Origin: Paracoccaceae bacterium
GTDB taxonomy: Bacteria; Pseudomonadota; Alphaproteobacteria; Rhodobacterales; Rhodobacteraceae
Assembly: GCA_026706985.1 (NCBI GenBank)
Contig: JAPOXR010000003.1
Location: forward strand, 1 to 64,000
Reading direction: 5' to 3'
Length of the DNA: 64,000 bases
The position numbers and the translations under genes were made by a program. The notes beneath the pieces were generated by a model. It made no database searches. It saw only the letters and a program-made list of their open reading frames with translations, and was not told the origin of the DNA. Shown here piece by piece: positions 8,889 to 18,159 of the stretch; the first letter of the stretch is position 1; every line of letters starts with the position of its first letter.

Positions 8889-10217
8889 TTGGATTCGTAT
8901 CGAAGACCAGTCCGCAAGATTGATCCAAGTCGCGGCCCGCTGCTCGCTGACGGGACTCCGAACGACACGGACAGGGTGGAAGTCGCTCCCACAGATCTTG
9001 CCCGGCGGGAGTGGGAAGAAGCCGGATTGGCGGCGCCGGATTTACCTACCCTCAGGGAATATCGTTGGAAGCGCCTGACGCAACTGCTCAACGAGCGCGA
9101 TTACGGCGGAATTCTCTTATTTGACCCGCTGAATATCCGTTACGCGACCGATTCCACCAATATGCAGCTATGGAATACGCATAACCCGTTTCGGGCATTG
9201 CTGTTATGTGCCGACGGTTACATGGTGATGTTCGACTATAAGAATGCGCCGTTTCTTTCAGAATTCAATCCGCTGGTGCGTGAGGTGCGGCACGGTGCCT
9301 CCATGTTCTATTTTGCCGTCGGCGATCTTGCGGCGGAAAAGGCAGTCAGGTTCGGCGATCAGATTCGTGAGTTGATGCGTGAACATGCAGGCAGCAATCG
9401 ACGGCTGGCCGTAGACAAAATCATGCCGCATGGGCTGGAAGCGCTGAAAGAGATCGGTTTTGCCGTTCAGGATGGGGAAGAGGTCACTGAAAAGGCGCGC
9501 TCGATAAAGTGTAATGATGAAATCCTGGCCATGCGCTGCGCCAGCCATGCCTGTGAAGCGGCGATTGCCGCCATGCATGAGGCAGCTCTGCCCGGAAAGA
9601 GCGAGAGCGATATATGGGCGGTTCTGCATGCGGAAAATATCCGCCGCGGCGGCGAGTGGATTGAAACCCGGCTGCTGACCAGCGGGCCACGCACGAACCC
9701 ATGGTTTCAGGAATGCAGTCAACGCATCGTGCGGAACAATGAAATTCTTGCCTTCGACACCGATTTAGTCGGCAGTTACGGAATCTGTATCGATATATCG
9801 AGGACCTGGTGGGTCGGCGATGCGAAGCCCAGGGATGATATGATCTACGCGATGCGTCATGCGCATGAGCATATCATGACCAATATGGAAATGCTGAAGC
9901 CCGGGGTCAGTTTCAGGGAATTAACCTTCAATGGGCACCGTCTCGATGCGGAGTTTCAGCGCCGGAAATATGGCTGCATGATGCATGGTGTGGGCCTGTG
10001 CGATGAATGGCCGCATGTCAACTACCCCGATTGTTACGAGGAAGGTGCTTTCGACTATGTGTTGGAGCCGGGAATGGTTCTGTGCGTCGAAGCGCTGGTT
10101 GGCAGCGACGGGGGCGATTTTTCGATCAAGCTGGAAGATCAGGTGCTGGTCACCGAAACCGGATATGAAAATCTCACAAAATATCCATTCGATTCAAAGC
10201 TTATGGGAATAGATTGA
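8889..10217 (+). CDS. dddP: Dimethylsulfoniopropionate lyase DddP (M24 metallopeptidase fold)
   Basis: Cleaves the algal osmolyte DMSP to dimethyl sulfide and acrylate. The protein has the M24 (pita-bread) fold and matches DddP, not peptidases, along its length: KIDPSRG near the start, FDPLNIRYATDSTNMQLWNTHNPFR, TRLL.SGPRTNPWFQEC and the C-terminal GYENLTKYPFD. The six metal ligands reported for Ruegeria lacuscaerulensis DddP (D295, D297, D307, H371, E406, E421) correspond to D290, D292, D302, H366, E401 and E416, a constant shift of five. The only near start codons are TTG 8889 and an upstream CTG at 8868, and an in-frame stop at 8859 limits extension. No dedicated regulator or acrylate-degrading gene lies beside it. 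Confidence 0.92.
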   Translation: MDSYRRPVRKIDPSRGPLLADGTPNDTDRVEVAPTDLARREWEEAGLAAPDLPTLREYRWKRLTQLLNERDYGGILLFDPLNIRYATDSTNMQLWNTHNPFRALLLCADGYMVMFDYKNAPFLSEFNPLVREVRHGASMFYFAVGDLAAEKAVRFGDQIRELMREHAGSNRRLAVDKIMPHGLEALKEIGFAVQDGEEVTEKARSIKCNDEILAMRCASHACEAAIAAMHEAALPGKSESDIWAVLHAENIRRGGEWIETRLLTSGPRTNPWFQECSQRIVRNNEILAFDTDLVGSYGICIDISRTWWVGDAKPRDDMIYAMRHAHEHIMTNMEMLKPGVSFRELTFNGHRLDAEFQRRKYGCMMHGVGLCDEWPHVNYPDCYEEGAFDYVLEPGMVLCVEALVGSDGGDFSIKLEDQVLVTETGYENLTKYPFDSKLMGID

Positions 10218-10360
10218 ACAAGAGTGGGTGATAACGAAACCTTTACTCAATCTACAACGGGAATTTGAAACGGTGCACATTTCCACATTGAGCTATTCCC
10301 TCGTGGAGTAAACTAAGTTCACTTATGAATCGATCCGCTACTATGAACTATGCCTATGTC

Positions 10361-13300
10361 TCACCTCGAACTCACATGCTTCGGGAGGAGCAGCCCAACC
10401 AAAGAGTCGATTTTGGCAAAGGTGCCGTCTTCAGTAAGTTGCTTGCGAATGCGGTTAGAGGCGGCAATCTGTCCGGTAGGTAAGTCCATCACCGCGACGG
10501 TTTCTTCAGCACGTTCCGAAAGCGTAGCAAGGTCTTGATGAATACTGTTCTTCGCGTGCCATTTCGGGACGGGAACAGACCTCCAAGGCGCTTTCTGAAA
10601 ATGTCGTCCGCTGGTACGACAAAGCCTGAACGCTAATTCCAGGGACGGTGCGTTAAGCACTCCTACAAGATAGCGCGCCTCAGCGATACTTCCGACCGCT
10701 CGCCTGTATATGCCCGAACTTGTAACTGCCAGCCCTTGTGAAATGTGTGCAGCTCGCATTACGTCCCCGGATGCCGGATAAATCACCATATGACATGATT
10801 GGGAACATAACGGCAGATGTGCGGATAGTTTTCTTGCATAGTCAATCTGTTTCAGCAGGTTTTTTGGAGTATTGCCGCCTATTCCTTTGTGCTCGCGATA
10901 TAAATCGTCAAGCTCTGCCCAGAAGTCCGATTTTCGCGCATTCTCAACTGGCAGCAGCTTTTCATTTTCGTCGCACGGAACGATGATTGTATCCAAGCCG
11001 GCCGGTGCCAGACCAAAAGGGAGAAGTTGTTTTGAGTTCAGAAGGGGCATCAACCAATGCATAGGAACTTCGCCCGTCCTGGGTTGTACGCCATTCCACG
11101 GATGTTTACCTGATAGAGATGTCGTTACAAGTTTTGTTTGATCCCCTTGAGTAGTTTTGACCGTTGCGGCTTCGGTCAACACCTTGGGAACGACCGTTGC
11201 GCCTTGCCGCCAGCCGTCAGCCTCATAGGCGGATGGTTTTTCGGGAAACCGGTTTGGCACTTCCCACTGAAGTAGAAATTCAACCACCCCCCGCCAAGGC
11301 ATAGCCGCTTCTGGAGTTCCGTCTGGGCACTTCGCCGAGATTTCCATCCCGTCTCCGCCAATCACAGGTAACGAAGACCGCCGTACCTCAAATAGTACGC
11401 AACTTCGCCTTGCGTCGCCGCCGCCAAAGACTTTTGCGTCAGACAGGTCAACAACTTGGGCCAAAAACTTGCTGTGCCAGTTTCGAAATCGCTTCCAATG
11501 CCCCGCCCGGATTGCCGACGCCTTTGTTACCCATGCGGCGGGGTCGGCTTCCGGTGAATGAAGATAACGAGTGCGGGCATGGCAAATGAACAATTGGGCA
11601 ATGTCGAAATGTGGGGCATATATTCCACCGGTCCAAAGAGCGAGATTGCCCGCCTGATCATCCTTCCCAGCCAAACTTTCCAGTGCCCGCTTCCGCTCCT
11701 TCACTTGAATATGCGCGAGCTTCACCCAAGGCGGATTGGCAACGATACGATTGACCTTACGCCTTTCTAACCGGTCAGGGCCGAGGACATTTGTGATATA
11801 CCATGTCCAAACTGAGTTGCCTTCCGCCTTTATGATTTTAGTCAGTGACTCATGACACTTTTTGACCTTTTCCTTGTCGTCTCTCATTATAGCACTGATG
11901 TCGACTGGTAACGGATCGCCGTTCGCAGCGGATTCCACCATCCTACGCAACATATCGGCAAAGTCCGTGTGTTCCGAGAATGCACGTGGGATTACAATCT
12001 CACGGCCCTGCGGCGACCGAATTAAAATTTCCCCTATTTTGGGGTCGAACAGAGTGTTCTTGTCGGTTTGGCGCAACATCAGGGCATCGCCCTGATACAC
12101 AGCAGGTGCCATGTCGGCGGCCGTTGGGGTGGCAGGAAGAGCCCGCAACAAGGTCGCCTTACTGAATTCAACTGCAACTGGATGAATGTCAATTCCATTC
12201 ACGAGTTGGCAGACAACATCGGCCTTCCGGACAGCTGTCAATGATCTCATAGAATTACTCGCCAGAATCCGTCTTGCACAATGGTAGAGAAAAGTTCCTG
12301 ATCCACAGGTCGGATCCAAAACCCCGATACCGTCTGGTCGACCCTTTGCGAGTGCGGAAACGACCGCTTCGTTGCACCACTCTTCGTCTAGCACGTCTTC
12401 GACCATCATTTCGGCCAACCAATCGGGCGTATAGACCTCTCCAAAATCATTGCGGTCGCTTTGGTCAACGAACTGCTCATAGAGCGGACGCAAAACGTCT
12501 CCGGCGGTGCGTCGCCACTCAAACGCATGTATCCTGTCGAGAAAATCTCGAGACCAGTTGCGACCGGCCTCTATCTCGATAATCCATGCTAGATAACCAT
12601 TGCCTAATAGTTCTTTTGGATCAGGAACGAGATTTGGTTTGAGCAGAGTATGCACAACCCCTCGGGCGAGGGCGACAAGGAAACAGTGAGCTGTGAACAG
12701 ACGGGCTTGGGCGACCTCAGTTGCCGGGGCCATACCCGATCCTCGAAGCATATCCAGCCATAGACGCATCTTGGTATCTGTACCCTGCCTAACTCGAGCG
12801 CCTGTGATTTCCGCGTGAATAGTCCGTAGAGAGTCTAGTGCGTCAACGAACAGGTGAACCGGGTTGGTGGGGATCCAAGGCTTACCAACCGGTGTAGTGC
12901 TGACAAGTGGTTTGATTATCGAGAGCAACTCTTCCGCGCTCTTGGGTCTGAATCCATCTAACGCGCATGTAAATGAATTATGTTGGGCATGGGGGAACCG
13001 CCATGCATGCCAAATGCGGCCGTCTGTGACGAAACCTGTCCACTGAAGGTCCGGCTGTTCGTCGAAAGGCAGCCGTCCAAGCTCATCATCCCTTTCCGCA
13101 CTCAGATATCGTTCTAGCTGTTGGAACGCTGTTTCAGAGTTGTCGCTCGTCTGTGGAATGTGTGGATCGTTCGCCTTACCCACGACCTTTGTTTCAAAAA
13201 ACACGCGACGTTGCGGTAGGTATATATCTGCGGGACCTGATTGAGTTCTGTACGTAAGAAGTGTGTCGATTTTCATGGCCTCAAGCAGCCGGGCAATATC

Positions 13301-13387
13301 TTGGCGGATGTTGTCCTCTGGACGTGTCGAGCTTGCCGTCAGCAGTTTTTGTGCGGCTAGCAATGCACGGTTGTCGTGATCAGTCAT
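10361..13387 (-). CDS. Stand-alone type IIG-like restriction-modification enzyme (nuclease + N6-adenine methylase)
   Basis: A 1008-residue protein. The N-terminal region shows a PD-(D/E)xK nuclease pattern: Asp54 in GPADIYL, then Glu65-Thr-Lys67 in RVFFETKV. The middle holds a gamma-class N6-adenine methyltransferase: a GEVYTP entry motif (316-321), AdoMet-binding LDPTCGSGTF (357-366), GIDIHPVAV (398-406) and catalytic NPPW at 551-554. The last 400 residues probably form the target-recognition domain. Cutting and methylation in one chain, with no separate S, M or R gene nearby, fits a type IIG enzyme acting as a phage barrier. It is inserted between metabolic genes, with 143 and 220 bp of non-coding DNA on either side. 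No integrase or flanking repeat was found. The recognition site cannot be read. Confidence 0.85.
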   Translation of the reverse strand: MTDHDNRALLAAQKLLTASSTRPEDNIRQDIARLLEAMKIDTLLTYRTQSGPADIYLPQRRVFFETKVVGKANDPHIPQTSDNSETAFQQLERYLSAERDDELGRLPFDEQPDLQWTGFVTDGRIWHAWRFPHAQHNSFTCALDGFRPKSAEELLSIIKPLVSTTPVGKPWIPTNPVHLFVDALDSLRTIHAEITGARVRQGTDTKMRLWLDMLRGSGMAPATEVAQARLFTAHCFLVALARGVVHTLLKPNLVPDPKELLGNGYLAWIIEIEAGRNWSRDFLDRIHAFEWRRTAGDVLRPLYEQFVDQSDRNDFGEVYTPDWLAEMMVEDVLDEEWCNEAVVSALAKGRPDGIGVLDPTCGSGTFLYHCARRILASNSMRSLTAVRKADVVCQLVNGIDIHPVAVEFSKATLLRALPATPTAADMAPAVYQGDALMLRQTDKNTLFDPKIGEILIRSPQGREIVIPRAFSEHTDFADMLRRMVESAANGDPLPVDISAIMRDDKEKVKKCHESLTKIIKAEGNSVWTWYITNVLGPDRLERRKVNRIVANPPWVKLAHIQVKERKRALESLAGKDDQAGNLALWTGGIYAPHFDIAQLFICHARTRYLHSPEADPAAWVTKASAIRAGHWKRFRNWHSKFLAQVVDLSDAKVFGGGDARRSCVLFEVRRSSLPVIGGDGMEISAKCPDGTPEAAMPWRGVVEFLLQWEVPNRFPEKPSAYEADGWRQGATVVPKVLTEAATVKTTQGDQTKLVTTSLSGKHPWNGVQPRTGEVPMHWLMPLLNSKQLLPFGLAPAGLDTIIVPCDENEKLLPVENARKSDFWAELDDLYREHKGIGGNTPKNLLKQIDYARKLSAHLPLCSQSCHMVIYPASGDVMRAAHISQGLAVTSSGIYRRAVGSIAEARYLVGVLNAPSLELAFRLCRTSGRHFQKAPWRSVPVPKWHAKNSIHQDLATLSERAEETVAVMDLPTGQIAASNRIRKQLTEDGTFAKIDSLVGLLLPKHVSSR

Positions 13388-13607
13388 CGTTCTTTCTTAC
13401 AAAGGCCATATTTTGTTCACGGTTGTAGATTTTAGCTTTGATATCCACTGCGAATTATTGCGTTCTGTTCCGACAGTGTGAGTCGAAGCGCCTGCTGAAA
13501 TCTCTTTCCGGCAGTTCCATTATATCCATCCTGCCAGCAACTCGCTATACAGCGGTCTGTAATTTTCACTTCTTTGGCATCAGTCTCTTTAGTATGCATC
13601 ACAACAA

Positions 13608-14990
13608 TCACGCGTGCGGTGAAAATTCGGCGAGCAGGATTCTGAAGCGCAGGAAAAGCAGAATTGCGGCAATGCCGAGCCCGACAATGAATCCAATCCA
13701 CACCCCGGTCCCGCCAAATCCCAGCACAAAGCCCAAAACATAACTCGTCGGAACTCCGATGATCGTGTAGCTGATCGTGGCGATAATCATCGGCATTCTG
13801 GTGTCGCTCATGCCGCGGAGCAATCCCAGCGCCACGACCTGCATGGCGTCGCCGATCTGGAACGCGGCAGCCAACTGGATCAGCGTGATGCCGATGGCGA
13901 GAACCGCGGCCGCCTGGCTTGAATCGCGGTCCAGAAATGCCAGCACCAGGATTTCCGGAAAGCACAGGAAGACGATAACGACCGAGGTTGCGGCTGCGAG
14001 TGTCAGCAACACCGCCGCCTTGGCCGCGAGCGTCAGTGCCGCCCGGTCGCACGAACCTGTTGCAAATCCAACCTGCGCAGTCGCCGCATTGGAAATTCCG
14101 AGATAGATCATGAAGACGAAGGCTGCGGATTCCAGGGCGATTCCGTGCGCGGCAAGATTCTCTGTACTGATCCAGCCCATCATGATGGAGCAGATGGCGA
14201 AGAAGCCGGTTTCCGCCGTCAAGGTGAGGCTGATCGGCCAACCCAGCCGGAAAACCTCCCTGAAGCAGGGCCAGTCCGGGGTCCAGAAGCGCCTGAACAA
14301 TTCGTAACGCCGGTAAGCCGACCGGGTCGCCAGATGCAGCAGCATGATCAGGAGTGAAACGCCATGCGCGGCAATCGTTGCGATGGCGGCACCCTTTATG
14401 CCGAGTTCCGGTGCGCCCCAATTGCCGAAGATAAATGCGTAATTTGCCGGAATATTGAGCACCGCCCCGATCAAGGTTGCCCAGAAAATCACTCTGGGTC
14501 GGCCGAGAGCCATGAAGAAACTTTTCAGCACCATCACGGTCATCGCCGGCAGGATGCCCCACAAGGCAACCAGCATATACTCCCCGGCCAGGTCAGCCAC
14601 CAGGTCCTGCTGTCCGAACAGCAGCAGTAATTCCTCGACGAACAGCATGGGAGTGATCATCGCCAACCAGAAAAGGAAAGTCAGCCACAGGCTCATGCGC
14701 ACCACGCGCCGGACCCGCCAGGTCAGGCCGGCGCCACGCGCTGCCGAGGCCAATGGTACCGCCGCCATCCCGAAACCGGATCCGACAATGAAGATGATCA
14801 TGAAAACAGTGCCGCCGAGAACACCCGCGGCAAGCTCATCCACACCGTATCTGCCAAGCATGACGGCATCGGTCAGATGCTTCGAGGATTGAGCCAGATT
14901 ACTGGCGATCAAGGGCAGAGAGAATCCCAGGGTCACCTTCAGCTGCCGGGCCAAATCGTCACTGAATCCAGAAAACCGCATTACAGCCAT
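13608..14990 (-). CDS. MATE-family multidrug/Na+ efflux transporter
   Basis: Inner-membrane cation-coupled exporter of the MATE (NorM/DinF) superfamily. The translation gives about 460 residues with twelve hydrophobic segments in two homologous halves. Typical blocks are LPLIASNLAQSSKHLTDAVMLGRYG in the first helices, LRGMSDTRMP in the second half and a final LLFLRFRILL. The ATG at 14990 gives MAVMRFSGF and normal length. A GTG at 15059 would add 23 residues that look non-conserved. Substrate unknown. It does not share an operon with the neighbours. A 376-residue reading in another frame of the same strand is a shadow. Confidence 0.9.
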   Translation of the reverse strand: MAVMRFSGFSDDLARQLKVTLGFSLPLIASNLAQSSKHLTDAVMLGRYGVDELAAGVLGGTVFMIIFIVGSGFGMAAVPLASAARGAGLTWRVRRVVRMSLWLTFLFWLAMITPMLFVEELLLLFGQQDLVADLAGEYMLVALWGILPAMTVMVLKSFFMALGRPRVIFWATLIGAVLNIPANYAFIFGNWGAPELGIKGAAIATIAAHGVSLLIMLLHLATRSAYRRYELFRRFWTPDWPCFREVFRLGWPISLTLTAETGFFAICSIMMGWISTENLAAHGIALESAAFVFMIYLGISNAATAQVGFATGSCDRAALTLAAKAAVLLTLAAATSVVIVFLCFPEILVLAFLDRDSSQAAAVLAIGITLIQLAAAFQIGDAMQVVALGLLRGMSDTRMPMIIATISYTIIGVPTSYVLGFVLGFGGTGVWIGFIVGLGIAAILLFLRFRILLAEFSPHA

Positions 14991-15110
14991 TTGTTCATGC
15001 TTCTTCGTAAACCTGAGTCCGGGCTTTCCGCCAATCCAGGCGGTAACGCTGATTCTCACCGCCGCTAACAGGCAGTGACAGCACTTAAAGTCAAGGCTCG
15101 GTGACGTCGA

Positions 15111-16409
15111 TCAGCGCATCAGAAGCTGTGGCAGAAACAGGGCGATATCCGGCACGGCGACCAGAAGTGCCGCAGCGAAAAGCAGAATGATCCAGTAAGG
15201 CACCGTGGCCAGCGCCACCTCTCCAAGCGAGACTTCGCCCTTAGTGACCGAGACAAGCACCGAAAGGTTCAACCCCACCGGTGGTGTGATCTGCCCGATT
15301 TCAATGAGGATGGTAATGACGACACCGAGCAGCACCGCCTCGAAACCCAGCCCGGTCATCAGTGGAAAGACGATCGGCAGCGTCATGATCATCAGGGACA
15401 AACCGTCGAAGAAGCAGCCAAGGACCAGATAGACCAGGATGACCGCCGCAAACACGGCAACCGGGCCGAGACCGGAAGCGCGGACCGCCGCAAGGATTGA
15501 CTGTGGCACTGCCAGTAGGCTGACTGACTGCGCAAGCATTGTCGCCCCCATCACGACAAAAGCAATCGCGGCGAAAAGCAGGATTGCATGATAGACGCTT
15601 GCGGCAAGGATTCGCGGTGTCAGCGTTCCCCAGAACCGGCCAACGAGAATCGTTGCAATGACCCCGACTCCGGCCGCCTCTGTCGGCGTTGCCAGGCCGA
15701 ATGTGATCGACCCCATGATCGCCAGGATCAACAGCAGGAACGGCCAGAGTCCGATCAGCTGAAGGATAATGCGGCCCGGAGCTGTCCGGCTTTCTGAAAC
15801 CGGTGCCAAATCCGGGTTGGTGAAGGCACGGAAAAAAATGAATATTGAGAACATCCCGGCAAGCAGTAACCCCGGCAGGATACCGGCGAGGAACAGCTGC
15901 CCGATCGAAGTTTCCGTCAATGCCCCATAGATCAACAGCGACAGGCTTGGTGGTATCAGGAGACCAAGAGTGCCACCGGCGGCGAGTGAACCGGCAACCA
16001 TCCTGCGTTCATAACCTCTGCCGGTCATTTCCGGATAGGCGACGGAACCGACGGCGGCGGCGGTTGAAAGGCTGGAGCCGCTGACTGCGCCGAAGAGTGT
16101 GCATACGGCGATGTTGGTATGGAGCAATCCGCCCGGAAAGCGTTGGAACAGAGGCGAGAGCGCGGCATAGACGCGCTCGCTGATGCCGCTGCGAAGCATG
16201 ATCTCACCAAGGATGATGAACAATGGAATTGCGCTCAAAGTGAAGGAGTTGAGAACGTTCCAGACCGCATCAACAGCGACAAATGTAGATCCATTGGCGG
16301 AAAACTGGAGCAGAAGAAGCCCGGTGAGTCCGAGAGCTGCGCCGAGGGGCAGGCTGGAACCGGCGAGTATGGTGACCCCGCCGATAAGGAGACTCCAGAA
16401 TCCTGCCAT
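15111..16409 (-). CDS. dctM: TRAP transporter large permease (DctM)
   Basis: Large membrane subunit of a tripartite ATP-independent periplasmic transporter, which couples Na+ entry to uptake of a carboxylate or similar solute. The 432 residues form about twelve membrane segments. Family blocks include the glycine-rich GSVAYPEMTGRGYERRMVAGS stretch, LLIPPSLSLLIYG, ATPTEAAGVGV and the C-terminal ITPPVGLNL. Its start overlaps the dctQ stop by one base, so DctQ and DctM are translationally coupled. Last gene of the dctPQM operon. Confidence 0.95.
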   Translation of the reverse strand: MAGFWSLLIGGVTILAGSSLPLGAALGLTGLLLLQFSANGSTFVAVDAVWNVLNSFTLSAIPLFIILGEIMLRSGISERVYAALSPLFQRFPGGLLHTNIAVCTLFGAVSGSSLSTAAAVGSVAYPEMTGRGYERRMVAGSLAAGGTLGLLIPPSLSLLIYGALTETSIGQLFLAGILPGLLLAGMFSIFIFFRAFTNPDLAPVSESRTAPGRIILQLIGLWPFLLLILAIMGSITFGLATPTEAAGVGVIATILVGRFWGTLTPRILAASVYHAILLFAAIAFVVMGATMLAQSVSLLAVPQSILAAVRASGLGPVAVFAAVILVYLVLGCFFDGLSLMIMTLPIVFPLMTGLGFEAVLLGVVITILIEIGQITPPVGLNLSVLVSVTKGEVSLGEVALATVPYWIILLFAAALLVAVPDIALFLPQLLMR

Positions 16410-16915
16410 CAGGCGGGACCGGTCTCAGTCTCCTCACCGCCTGCGGCGCATCTGAGCGCAAAGGCAATTGCCGCGAGAAGAAGCGAAAGCGGCGGCAGCA
16501 GCATCCAGGGATACAGCAGGAGCCGGGCGACTTCTGATCGGATGCCGCGCTGAAACGCGAATTCAAACCAGGGCATGGTGAGCCATAAAAACCAAAGGCA
16601 AAAGCCGAGCCCGAACAAATTCGCCATTACCGTGACGGCACCACGGTAACGGGGAGGCAGGGCGTCGACAAATATCCGGATCCTGACATGTTCCGCCCGA
16701 AGAGTGACCAGTGGCAGGGCGAGAAAGAACGCCGCTGTCATCAGGAGTCCGACAAGCTCCTCGGTGAAGCGGAAAGGCGCATTGGCAAAATGGCGCATGA
16801 ACACGCTGGCGCCGACCAGACAGACAATCGCCGCGCCCGCGAGCGCGGCGAGAATTGCTAAGGCGAGGAACACCGGTTCAAGAAACACCTCGACCCGTCG
16901 GGAAAACTCCGACAC
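16409..16915 (-). CDS. dctQ: TRAP transporter small permease (DctQ)
   Basis: Small membrane subunit of the same TRAP system. The 168 residues have four membrane segments and the conserved FTEELVGLLMTAAFFLALP region followed by HVRI. DctQ scaffolds DctM. The gene lies 27 bases downstream of dctP and directly against dctM. Confidence 0.92.
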   Translation of the reverse strand: MSEFSRRVEVFLEPVFLALAILAALAGAAIVCLVGASVFMRHFANAPFRFTEELVGLLMTAAFFLALPLVTLRAEHVRIRIFVDALPPRYRGAVTVMANLFGLGFCLWFLWLTMPWFEFAFQRGIRSEVARLLLYPWMLLPPLSLLLAAIAFALRCAAGGEETETGPA

Positions 16916-16942
16916 TGCACCGACCGATTGGCCGGAAATGCG

Positions 16943-17953
16943 TCAGCGCTTGAGGATGGCAAGGATCCTCTGACGGTATTCCGGAGCATTGCCGCCGGCT
17001 TCTTCCGCTAACGAAGCCCATGTTTCCGAAGCGGCCGCCAGAAAAGCAGCCCTGTCTTCATCGGAGAAGTCAGTCAGAAACTCGACACCCTGTTCGGCGA
17101 GCATTGCCCGTGCGGCCTGTTCGTTCTCTTCGGCGGCGCCGTAGGAATTCGTACGCTGCCAGACCCTTGAGGCCGCCTCTGTCACCGCCGCCCGTTCCGC
17201 GTCTGAAAGCCCGGACCAGGCAGCCTCGTTAACTCCGAGGACATAGGGCACCCCGGCTACCGGATAGAGGTAGGCCGCAAAATCGGTGACCTCGTGCAGA
17301 GAAATCGTGTGCGCGAACAAAGCCGGATAAACCGTGCAGTCAACCACACCGGTCTGCAGCGCGACATAGAGTTCGGTCTGCCCGACGATCTGTGCCGACA
17401 CGCCGAGCTTGGAAAATGTCTCAACCTGGTCACCGCTCCAGACTCTGAGCTTTTTGGTCCGGAGTTCCTCAAGCGTCCGAACCGGCTCGTCGCGGCAGAA
17501 AATCGAAGCCTGAAGAAGAGGCAGCGCCATGAAACCGGCCGGAACGATATCCCAATCTGCCAGTTCTTCGGCATAGATGTTCTGAATTTCAGGCAGCACC
17601 GCGATCAGCTCGTCGGGACTGCCCACCGACCCTTGAATCAAGACTGCGTTGAGCGCCGGCGCATCGCGGCCGAGATAGTTGGCCCAGACCAACCCCATCT
17701 CCACAGCGCCCTGGGGCAGCCAGCGGACCACATCCTCATTTTTGAGGTTAAGCGACCCGCCATGAAAAACATTGATGGAAAGGCTGCCACCGGTCAGTTC
17801 GCTAACATCGGCGGCGAACATTTCGAGCTGCTTGGATTCGTTTCTGCCCTCGGGCAGGCCGTTGTTGAATTTCCACTCAGCCGCAATGGCGTCTCCGGCG
17901 AGCAGGGCAATTGCGGCTGCGGCGGCAAATGAATGAGGTATGATTCTGAACAT
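16943..17953 (-). CDS. dctP: TRAP transporter periplasmic solute-binding protein (DctP)
   Basis: Periplasmic binding protein that captures the substrate for DctQM. The chosen ATG at 17953 is preceded by AAAGGGGAA and gives a clear signal peptide ([20 protein letters not shown], cleaved after AIA). The mature protein is of the DctP family, with [13 protein letters not shown], the VVDCTVYP segment and the C-terminal helices. The Arg of KLRVWSG probably anchors the substrate carboxylate. The ligand cannot be predicted from the sequence. First gene of the operon; a candidate promoter lies at 17982-18010. Confidence 0.93.
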   Translation of the reverse strand: MFRIIPHSFAAAAAIALLAGDAIAAEWKFNNGLPEGRNESKQLEMFAADVSELTGGSLSINVFHGGSLNLKNEDVVRWLPQGAVEMGLVWANYLGRDAPALNAVLIQGSVGSPDELIAVLPEIQNIYAEELADWDIVPAGFMALPLLQASIFCRDEPVRTLEELRTKKLRVWSGDQVETFSKLGVSAQIVGQTELYVALQTGVVDCTVYPALFAHTISLHEVTDFAAYLYPVAGVPYVLGVNEAAWSGLSDAERAAVTEAASRVWQRTNSYGAAEENEQAARAMLAEQGVEFLTDFSDEDRAAFLAAASETWASLAEEAGGNAPEYRQRILAILKR

Positions 17954-17981
17954 CCTGATTCCCCTTTGGTTATCGGTTGCG

Positions 17982-18010
17982 AGTGTAGCGAAGGGGCCAC
18001 CGGGGAACAA
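17982..18010 (-). promoter_or_regulatory. Candidate sigma-70 promoter of dctPQM
   Basis: On the minus strand TTGTTC (18010-18005) and TACACT (17987-17982) are separated by exactly 17 bases, about 30 bases upstream of the dctP start. The -10 matches four of six consensus positions, the -35 three of six. Confidence 0.4.
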
Positions 18011-18039
18011 GCGCAGCCCGGACAGCGGCGCAGTGCCGG

Positions 18040-18092
18040 ATTGTCACTCCGGGGACACAGAGCGGGTGTAATCTCCCAAGTCTGGTGACAAT
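18040..18092. promoter_or_regulatory. Widely spaced inverted repeat between dctP and parE
   Basis: ATTGTCAC (18040-18047) and its exact reverse complement GTGACAAT (18085-18092) are 45 bases apart, about four helical turns. They lie upstream of the candidate dctP promoter and in the divergent region shared with parE. They could be two operator half-sites for one regulator, or chance. Confidence 0.3.
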
Positions 18093-18159
18093 TCGGTTTT
18101 CCTGCCCGCCTTTCACCTGTAAGGAATTCAAAACAAATTCGAGCAGGATTTGACTGGCA

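Noticed and set aside
10218-13607. Integrated island with attachment sites around the restriction-modification gene
   Set aside because: No integrase, tRNA or flanking direct repeat could be found by eye; only the gene content suggests transfer.
13432-14562. 376-residue open frame on the minus strand inside the MATE gene
   Set aside because: Composition is Arg/Gly-rich without hydrophobic pattern or homology. The other frame of the same strand is a clear MATE transporter, so this is a shadow.
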